From: Bdellovibrionales bacterium
Lineage (GTDB): Bacteria > Bdellovibrionota > Bdellovibrionia > Bdellovibrionales > UBA1609
Length of the DNA stretch: 48,860 nt
Assembly (NCBI GenBank): GCA_020850475.1
Contig: JADZEO010000029.1
Location: forward strand, 1 to 48,860
Direction of reading: 5' to 3'
Shown: piece after piece, positions 39,801 through 48,860 of the stretch
How the letters are laid out: each line of letters begins with the position of its first letter
Numbering within the stretch: the first letter of the stretch is position 1
Notes under the pieces: generated by a model
Database searches by the model: none
Told to the model about the DNA's origin: nothing
What the model saw: the letters and a program-made list of their open reading frames with translations, nothing else
Made by a program: the position numbers and the translations under genes

Positions 39801-42800
39801 CCTCATTCCATTTGCTTTGGCTGCGGGCCGGCCAATCAAAAAGGGCTGCGTATTGAGAGCTTTCCCGACGGTGAATCAGTCGTCGCCGAGTGGACACCCG
39901 ATTCCCATCATGAAGCTTTTCCAGGAATGCTCAACGGGGGAATCATCGGTTCACTGCTCGACTGTCATAGTAATTGGACGGCGGCTTGGCATTTGATGAA
40001 CAAAAATCAGCTGACGGCTCCGCCTTGCACGGTCACAGCGGACTACAGTGTGCAACTGCTCCGCCCGACCCCTTCAGCAACTCCGGTGCGCCTGGTTTCT
40101 CGGGTGGTGGAGTCCACCGAGCGAAAGGCCATCATCGAAGCGGAGCTGTATTCGGGAGCCGAGCTCTGCGCCAAGTGCCGTGGCACTTTTGTCGCTGTTA
40201 AGCCCGGCCATCCCGCTTACCATCGCTGGTCTTAAACTTACCAGTTGCGTTCGCAACCGAGTGGATAACAAACCCGATTGTAGTAGTAGCACTCGTCCAT
40301 GGCCCGATCCTGAGTCAGGTCAGCAAAGTAGCCATAGGCATAATAGGAATCGCCCCACTGATTCTCGGCCCAACAAATATAGTCGTAACCGGGATTCGGC
40401 GGCGGATAAGGACGATGAGGCGGCGGCACCGGAGGATTCGGCCGACCTGGATCGGGGTAACGTGGTGGACGACCCGGATCAGGATAACTAGGCGGGCGCC
40501 CTGGATCGGGATAGCGCGGTGGGCGCGGCTCCCCTGGGACAATGTACATGGCTTCGAAATCGGAATCAAAACCGGTGGTCGCGGAACTTTGCAGTTCATC
40601 GCCTTGGGCCGTTAGGCTTGCGACTACAAATACCGCAGCCATCATGCAGAATTTTTTCATCTCAAATCCCCCCTGTTAGACTTGAATCTGACATGAGGTT
40701 TCTTTGAGTGTCAATCGGCAGGTCGGGCGTGTAACACTTATGCCGCGAGCTTGTGGCCACAGCCGGGACAAAACTTATGGTTTTCGGCGATTTCGCCACG
40801 ACAGGCGGGACAAAGCGCCTTGGATTCACCAGTTTCGTCCACCGGGCGCTCATTCATGTCCACAAAACCCTTGATATTCCATTTGTCGATCTCGCTGATG
40901 ATCTGCCAAAAGCGCAGGATATTCTGGAACTCGATCTTGTCAAAGCTCAAAAAGACTTCGCCTTTGTCGGTGGATTGCCGTTTAACAAACAAACCCTTTT
41001 TCTCGAGTGCATCGAGGTGCAAGGGCTTGAGTTCGAACTTGTGTTTCTCTTTGATGTCTTTGAGGAGTTTCTCATACTCCATGCGAACTGCGCCGCGAAA
41101 GTCGACCTCAGTATCTTGGGCCAAACTCACCAGCGCATGAGCCACTTTCAAGGCCAAGGTATCAACATAAATGATTTCACTGCGGCCCGGTTTATAGAGA
41201 TTGTACTGATAAAATTCGGCAAAATCCTCTAAGAGCTGAAGATCAAACAAAGTCACGGCCACCAGTTCGTCGATCCCGTGTTCATTCTTTTCGAAGTGGA
41301 GCTCCGCCTTACCGAGTTTTTTAAGCAGCTCAGCGACGTGCTGTAAGCGCGAAAGCGACTCTCGAAACATTCGCGTGGTGTAAATCTTAAAGGTCGTCCA
41401 ATCCACCTTGACGTGTCCGGCAGTTTCTTTCACCGGATGACCCGAGTTTTTGGCCACCAAAGTGAGAATACAAAACAAGGTCGGAATAGAAACCTGGGGG
41501 CAAGGACTGTTCTCTTGATCCATTTTTAGGGACCGAATGGTTTGGCAATTTTGCTTGGTGGCTTCAGCCAAACTTTTAGCCAGGAGCTTAAGGCCTGGTG
41601 CCGCCGAATCGATTTGCGCCTTGATGGTTTCGATCGGCACTTCGAGAACCTGACAAGGGGTGGCTGCCTCGGCACACAACAAGTGCTTGGCGCCATTGGT
41701 GAACAGAGCCGCTTCGCCCATCACATGGGAGGTTTTGCCTTCCATGATTTCAATTTTTTTGCCGGAACGATCGAGGTACAAAGAGACCTTGCCCGACTGC
41801 ACAACATGGATGTGAGTAATCTTGTCGCCCTCTTTGAACAAGACGTCGCCGCGCTTAAGATCCTTTACCTGATGCTCCACTCCACTGGTCTCCTTGAACC
41901 ATTCAAAATCACTCTGCTCTATCGGCTTTTGCGACTCGATTCTGAAAGAAGAAACACCCCAAGATAAGGATTGCGCATCGCAGAATGTCCCGGTTCGGGA
42001 TTTCGCTGTGGTTCGCCGTGAACCATGCTATAAATAAGCTCTTTTGACCAAGGACCGCTGAGAACCATGAATCAAGTCATTGCCATTTTCCTAGGTTCGT
42101 TTGCTGTAGGCATTCCGGCGGGCTGGTTTTTTCTTCGCTGGTCCCGGCAGCGTCAGCTTCGTCGGGCCGAGGCCGAGGCCAAAGTCCTGCTCGATCAGGC
42201 CAATCAAGCCGCCGACACTTATCGCGACGAGGCCAATCAGCGGATGGATGAATATCGCCGTCAGCTAGAACGGCATTACGAAAAGGAAAATCGCAAAACT
42301 GATCAGCGCATTAAGATTCTCGAAGCCAAGCTCCAGGAAAAGGAAGACCGTCTCCAAAAGGCCCTCGGCCAACGCGATGAAATTTTCCGCCGCAAACTTT
42401 CGGTTGTGGACAGTCAGGAATCTCTCATCCAGCGCAAACAGCAACGCTTTGACACCTTTATGGAATCGAAGCGCCAGGTGGAAGCTCAGTGGCGGGAACA
42501 ACTGGTGCGTTTGACTTCGGAAGAAGAAGAGAGCATTCGCCAAAAACTTGCGGAAACCATTCTCCAAGATGAGCGTCGGCGCATGCAGAAATGGCATGAC
42601 CTCGAAATTGAAGAAGCCCAGGCCAACGGGGAAAAGGATGCCCGTCACCACTTGAATCGCGCCCTCAGCCGCTTTGCCCGCCCCTATTGTGCGGAACGCG
42701 GAATCGGTATTGTTTATTTTCCCAATCCCGAAGTTCGCAAACGAGTCATTGGTGAAAATCGCGAGCATGCCGTCGTGGTCGAACGCATTTGTGGAATTGA

Positions 42801-45800
42801 CATCTCGGTCAACGAGGAACTGAATTCGGCCTCGTGCTTGGGGTTTGATCCAGTCCGGCGCGAATTGGCTCGGGCCAGCCTCGAAAAACTGATTCACGAG
42901 CGCAACGTCAACGAAAAACGGATTGACGAGATCATCGCCAAAACCAAAAAAGATTTGTTTAAAAAAATTCGCCAAGACGGCAACCGTCTGGCCAATGAAC
43001 TCGGCATTAAGGATCTCCATCCTGAGATTCGCAACATGATGGGTGCCCTTCGATATCGTTATTCCTTTTCCCAAAATCAACATTTTCACTGCGCCGAAGT
43101 GGGTTGGCTCTGCGGACTGCTGGCCGTCGAAACCAATGTCACCCAGACCCGCGGCCGCCGGGCCGGCCTGTTGCACGACATTGGTAAGTCAATGGATCAC
43201 AGCATGGAAGGTGGACACGCGGTCATTGGTGCGGACTTTATTCAGACCAACGGCGAAGCGGAAGATATCGTCCATGCCGTTCGCGCTCACCATTTTGATG
43301 AGCAACCAAATTCCGACTTGGCTTATTTAGTGATTGCCGCCGATGCCATCAGCGGTGCCCGTCCCGGAGCTCGCCGGTCGACGGTCGACTCGTACAACCA
43401 AAAAATGGAAGATCTCCAAAACATCGGCAATAGCTTTGCTGGAGTGCTGAGCACTTATATCTTGAGTGCGGGGCGCGAAGTGCGGGTGGTGGTCGATAGC
43501 GCGCGGGTCGACGATGTCACGGCCCTTGATCTCAGCCGACAAATCGCTCAAAAAATCGAGCAAGAGTGTTCCTATCCGGGTCAGATTCGCGTCACCGTGG
43601 TGCGCGAATCACAGGCCGTGGATTTTGCCCGCTAGGGCCGCAGCGGTCTTCAAGACCACCGACTCTCCCACTTTCAATTCAGCTTCTTGACGAAAAAGTT
43701 CCCGCACAATTTCTTCGTAAGAAATCCCTTTGATTTTTTCTTCGGCCAAAAGCCACTGCACATATCGAGTGGCCCGATCCACGAGCTTGCCATTGGTTGG
43801 CACCACCCAGGTCATAAAGTTCAGGCGATATCGACCCAAACGCCCCATGATCAAAGTCGAGTGAATATTGAGGAGTTGTTTGAGCAGCAAATGCCCAAAC
43901 AAGGGGTGGCCCACATCGGCAGGGATTTCGGCTTGCAAATCTTGCAGAGACCAGCAGAGATCTTGGCCGCGGAACTCGATGCGGAAGTGGGCATGGGTAC
44001 CCGGAATTGTGCGACAACGGTAGGCTTCCCCTTGAGGACCAAAATCAAATCCGGCCAAATAATCGTCGTTGGTCTTCGGATACTCCGCCCCCCAATTTAA
44101 GGGGCGCGCGGACCGACCTAAAAGCTTAAGCCACGACTCAGAGGCACTTCGAGCCGAATCAATGACCACATAACTGAGGGAGTGCTTTCCCGTGGGAAAT
44201 TTTTGATTGTCAAAGGCCGGAAGACTAAAGGTCGGCGCTCGTTCGGTGGTATCTGTAAACACCGCGATGGCCAAGTCCTCGGCGTGATACAACAGATGGC
44301 CACCCTGCTGATAGACTTTGGCCTCAGCGGCAATAAAGTTGGGGAGATCGCTCAAATCGAGGGTGGCAAAATGGTCGCGATAGTCTTCAAAGGCCGCTTG
44401 CATCTGCGACGGATTTTCAAAAAACAAACCAAGGCCCACGGCCATCATCAAGACCGTTGAAGCTTGCATGCGCGTACTGCCCGCCAGCGCCATGGGACCC
44501 ACGTACAAATTGATTTTCTCGATCCGAGGATTTTCGAGGACCCGACGGGAACGCTCCACCTTGCGGCTCAAGATTTCATCAGGGTTACAGTAAAGAAAAA
44601 AGGGCTTAGGACCAGAGCTGGCGGCTGCACTTTCGGTGGCGCCAATGACAAAAGGTGTTTCTCCACCCTCCGTACAACTAATCAACAAATCACCGGGCTG
44701 AAAGCCAGCTTCCTTAAGCTGCCTTTCGCCAAACGCCGGATAATCCTCAAAGCCTTCGAGTGCATGAACGAGGGCGGTGTCACCGCCGGCCATAAAGGAC
44801 CGGACTTGGTCTTCGCGAGCACTTCCTCGCCAAGTTTGCCGCCACAGGTATTCGAGGCTCAGCGACAAGCGCCCGGTGGCGCCGCATCCACACAAATAAA
44901 TGCGATTGCCATGGGCTAAAGTCTGGCGAATGGCTTGGTTGAGTTTGGTCAGGGAACTGAGGCGCTCCGCAAACATCGCCAGGGCGTCTAGGTCCACTTC
45001 GCGCAGCACTTCAACGGCGCGATGCAAATTTTCCTGGGCTAAAACCGAAAGCTCACGAGTTTTCGGGTGATTACTCTCCGTCGCCAAATCCCCGAGTTGA
45101 AACTCGGCTGCGACTTGCAGAAAAGCCTCGGCCTTTTCTTGCGGCGACTGCGTTGGCTGAAATCTCATAGCGACCTCAATTATAGTGGTCACTATAATCA
45201 GCCCACTGACCAAAATCCAGGGGAAAAACTGGCCAGCATTGGTACTAGGCTCAACCTAAGCCAATTTGACTCGCCGACCACGCACTTTGATACTTAAGCA
45301 ATGGACTTAAAACTCGAAATCGCCCAACCCTGGGTTGTCGTCCACTTGAGTGGCCGCATCGACTCATTTAATTACGACGACATCACGGCTAAAATCCAAA
45401 CTCTCATTCGCATGGGCAAGATTAACTTCGCCATAGATCTCACCCAAGTCACCTATCTTGGTCTCCCCACGCTGCGCTTTCTTTATTCCACGGCTGGAAA
45501 GCTCGAACAAAAAAAGGGTTCCATGGTGCTCGTCGTAACTCATGAGCGAATCAAGAAGTCGATTGCCCTCGTCAACCAACCCGTTCGATTTCAACTTGCC
45601 GCGGATCGATCCTATCTGACCAGTGAACCGACGAGGATGAGCCCATGAAGTACGCGATCGCCACCCTGACATTGACGGTGTGGGCACTCTGCGCCGGCGC
45701 CACCCCTGGCGCCGCCCCCGCCGCCATCACTCAACTCCTAAACCGCCTGGATGGTGAGAATGACCAAATTCGCGCCGCCGAACTTGATCGACAGTTCAAA

Positions 45801-48800
45801 GAACAGTCCTTGATCGGATCTCGCTCGCGAGCCTACCCGTCGTTGAATCTTTCCTTGGTTGCCAACGACGGCGATGACGGCGCGCTCGGTGCCGCCTCAC
45901 CCGGCAGTTGGAGCTCCGGGGCCTCGAGCCCGAGTGACAGTCTGGGGACTTCACCCGGCGGCAACATTTCGGCTTCGGATGTTACCAGCAACGGTTGGGC
46001 GAGCCAACTTTCGCTCGGGTACTTTCTCTTTACTGGCCATGCCATTTCCGAAGACATTCACCGCGCGCAGCTGTCGGTGGAAAGTTCGCGATTAAGCCAA
46101 AGCAAGGTGTCGCTGGAAAAGAAGGCCCAACTGCTGCAACTACTCATGGAGTGGCAGCACCTCAAAAAGGCCGAAGAGCCGCTGGCTCAAGCGGTGGCCT
46201 TGGTCGGTCAGGTGAAGTCATTTGCTAAGAACAAAGCCGATCTTTTGTACGACACCGGCGACCGGATTAACTTAAACGAGAAGGACGCGCTCTTGGAGTA
46301 TCAGAAGGTCCGCCTCGAGGAGGGATTGTCGCTGGTTACGGCGGGACTGAAATCCCTCTTACCTGGTCTCGAAGAAGCGACGCTGGCTTCACTGCCACGG
46401 TTTAAGGTCTCCTATGCCTTGCCACCCGCCGCCGAGTTCGGAAATATCTACGATGCTCATTCGCTGGACCACCAAATGAACAAACTCAGCGAAGAGTCTT
46501 CTCTCGGCTATGTCAAAGTCGCCCGTTGGAATCGCCCGTGGATCCCGATGGTTTACACTTCCGCCAGTTATAGTTACACCGGCGATTACCACGGCGAAAC
46601 CGCCGACGGTGGTTGGTCGGTCTCACTCACGCTGAACTTTCCTCTGTTTGACGGTTTCTACAGTCAGGCGCGCCTCCAGCAGGCCAACATCAGTGCCGAA
46701 GCAAGTAACCTCAAAACCCAGGCTGAGCGTGACAAGCGTCTACTCTACCTCCGCCATCAACGGATGAAAGCTCTGGTCGCCGGCACCCAGTATCGTCACT
46801 TAAGTCTTCAAGCCCAAAAAATGGAGTACCGTTATCAAGATGTGTTAAAGAAACGCCGCCAGGGACTCACTTCGCCTCTGGAGGTCTCCGGAGCTGGCCT
46901 GGAACTCGCCCAGGCTCAATTGGAAGCCTATGACAAGCTCAAGGAACACCAACAAGCATTGCTTAACGTCGCCGTCGAACTCAACCAATGGAATCAGGTG
47001 GAAATCAATGAAGACACAAAACTTTAGTCACATGATGTTCTTACTCATGGTCGTCGTCAGTGTGACCCCCGCCCGTGCCGCCGATGAACTGCAAACCCAG
47101 GAGTTTAGCGAAAAGATCCCGGCCTTTGCCGTCGTTAAGCCAGGCGAAATGACCACAGTGCTGGCGATCAATCACGGCATGGTTTCGAATCTTCCCTTTC
47201 AAATCGGCGATCGAGTCAAAATGGGCGATGTTTTGATTTCGGTCATTGAACGCGAGACCACCCGCGGGTACCGGACCACCATTGTCGGCCAAGTTGCCAA
47301 ACTGCACGTCACCCCGGGGGCCGCCCTCACCCCAGGCATGCCACTGGTGACCGTCATTAATCCTGAGAAAAAGCAAATTGAGATTTCGCTGTCCCCCAAG
47401 GAGAGTCAGCGTCTCAAGGTCGGCGCCCCGATTTATTTTCGGGGTCAAGGCGAACAGTTTGGCGAACTCGGCAAGATCAGTCCTCTGGTCGATCCCGACA
47501 CCGGAGCCGTCGTCAGCTACGCCCAACCTCGTCGACCCGTCACGCAACTGATTGGCGACATCATTCCGATCGACATTGAAGTTCGTCACCTCAAAGACTG
47601 TTTAGTCATTCCACTTTCAGAAGTCGATCAACATATTGAGCAATATCGAGTCGAAGCCACCAGCGGCAACAGTGCGTGTTTGATTCCGAAAACTTCGTCT
47701 CGCTAGCGTCCGACTTGTTCCGGAGTAGAGTTCGTTGATTCATTACTTTATTAAGAAAAGTATCGTTACCATTTGCTTGAATCTCACGATTCTTTTAATC
47801 GGTTACTTTTCTTTGGACCATATTGCCAACGAATTCATTCCCGCCATTGAGGTTCCCGCGGTGGGCGTGGTCTTTCCGACCACGGTCTTACCGCATGCGC
47901 AAGTGGTCAGCGAGCTCATCGCCCCTGTGGAACGTCGTCTCCTTGCCACGGGCGACGTGGAAAAGGTGGAGACCACCATTGATCGCGACCGGGCGATCTT
48001 GTTTGTTTTTTACAAGTGGTCGATCAAGCCAGAGGAGTGCCTGCAGCGAGCCCGCCAAGTCGTAGGGGGTGCCGATCGCCCGTTGGGGGTTCTGGACCCG
48101 ATTTTTGTTTTACATCGCCCGACCATGTCGCCGATCTTTCGCGTCGCTTTTACCGGCAAGTCCGTCGAAGCTCTCACTCAAGACCTGACCACTTTCTCAC
48201 GAACGGTCGAGCGCCTGCCCGGTGTAGCCGGAGTGAACCTCGTCGGCTCGGCCCCTACCAAAGCCGTCATTCAAATGGACGCGGTCGCCGGAGCCCAACG
48301 ACAAGTGGCCGCAAGCGACGTCATTGTGTCGGCCTTCAAGAATTGGTCCTTTCGTTATTTATTTAATCGCCCGGAGGGACCTAAGGAAGTTCTCAAGGTC
48401 GATCTCTCGAGCATCAATGACTTAAGAGGACTTCCCGTCCAAAATAAATCTGGTCAAGATGTCCCTCTTCGCTGGATCTCCCAGATTGAAGAGACCCATG
48501 CCCCCGCCAGCGTTTTTTTTGGTGATGGCCAGGATGCCGTCATTATGGAAGTGATCAAGGGCCCGGGCCGCGACGCTTTAACCATTGTTGATAGCATCCA
48601 CCGCAATCTCGAATCACTCGCGACTTCCAACCAAGTTAAGTACACCGTGCTTTACGACGAAGCCGACAAGATCCGCGAAGCCCAGTCGGGAGTGCTGCAA
48701 AACTTTCTCGTGGGCATTACCCTCAACAGTTTGGTGCTCATCATTTTCCTCGGTTCCATCGTGGGCGCCGTGGTCGCCTCTTGCATTTTTCCGACGGCGA

Positions 48801-48860
48801 TCCTTGGTACCCTTTATGTCATGAAGGAGCTTGATGTTTCTCTCAACATTTTTGCCCTCA

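Overview
The window is a densely coded stretch of a Gram-negative chromosome, about half G+C by eye, with 42 genes that I support and one more that runs off the right edge. Lipoprotein signal peptides, a TolC-type channel, an outer-membrane barrel and an electron-transfer flavoprotein (ETF) dehydrogenase show a diderm with a quinone-linked respiratory chain. Ribonuclease Y, many two-component and cyclic-di-GMP-type proteins, and many lineage-specific secreted proteins suggest a Bdellovibrionota/Oligoflexia or other deltaproteobacterial-type organism. That placement is inference; no rRNA or other phylogenetic marker is present. I see no tRNA, rRNA, CRISPR array, transposase or phage gene.

Layout. 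1-5.5 kb: two tandem-repeat arrays, then secreted or lipoprotein genes (Cys-rich anchored protein, CBS-domain protein, c-type haem lipoprotein, von Willebrand A (VWA)/fibronectin III (Fn3) lipoprotein). 6-9.6 kb: a receiver/HD-GYP protein with a degenerate output site next to a membrane histidine kinase with a degenerate ATP site, then a lipoprotein. 9.7-13.2 kb: periplasmic cyclophilin, membrane-anchored LuxR-type regulator with a patatin phospholipase, and a lipoprotein with a strong terminator. 13.5-16.5 kb: ETF-ubiquinone oxidoreductase lacking one cluster cysteine, alpha/beta hydrolase, HIT protein. 16.5-24 kb: polytopic membrane protein, GAF histidine kinase behind a perfect FNR-type box, Na+/solute symporter coupled to a Cys-rich peptide, secreted PHB-depolymerase-type esterase, and a Gly-Pro-Leu repeat protein whose ribosome-binding site lies in the preceding terminator. 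24-28.5 kb: acyl-CoA ligase, KASIII-like enzyme, short-chain dehydrogenase, tRNA selenouridine synthase. 28.6-34.2 kb: FecR/Fn3-like protein, HAMP-SpoIIE phosphatase, outer-membrane barrel. 34.3-42 kb: ROK kinase, methylmalonate-semialdehyde dehydrogenase, an 845-residue PilZ/receiver-like protein with a thioesterase, a proline-repeat secreted protein, and a cyclic-nucleotide-binding protein with a zinc ribbon. 42-48.9 kb: ribonuclease Y, a double-SIS protein resembling glucokinase regulatory protein, and an operon of STAS protein, TolC-type channel, adaptor without a helical hairpin, and the start of an RND pump.

Themes. Acyl-CoA metabolism recurs (ETF dehydrogenase, acyl-CoA ligase, KASIII-like enzyme, reductase, hotdog thioesterase, PHB esterase, MMSDH), although these genes are spread over several transcription units. 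Signalling genes recur too, and several keep the fold but have lost textbook catalytic residues: HD-GYP, histidine kinase, KASIII, STAS, the KH loop of RNase Y, and the MurQ-type site of the SIS protein. The most promising candidates for something undescribed are the STAS-TolC-hairpinless adaptor-RND operon, the bacterial GKRP-like protein behind a perfect 20-bp palindrome, and the terminator that also carries the ribosome-binding site of the Gly-Pro-Leu protein.
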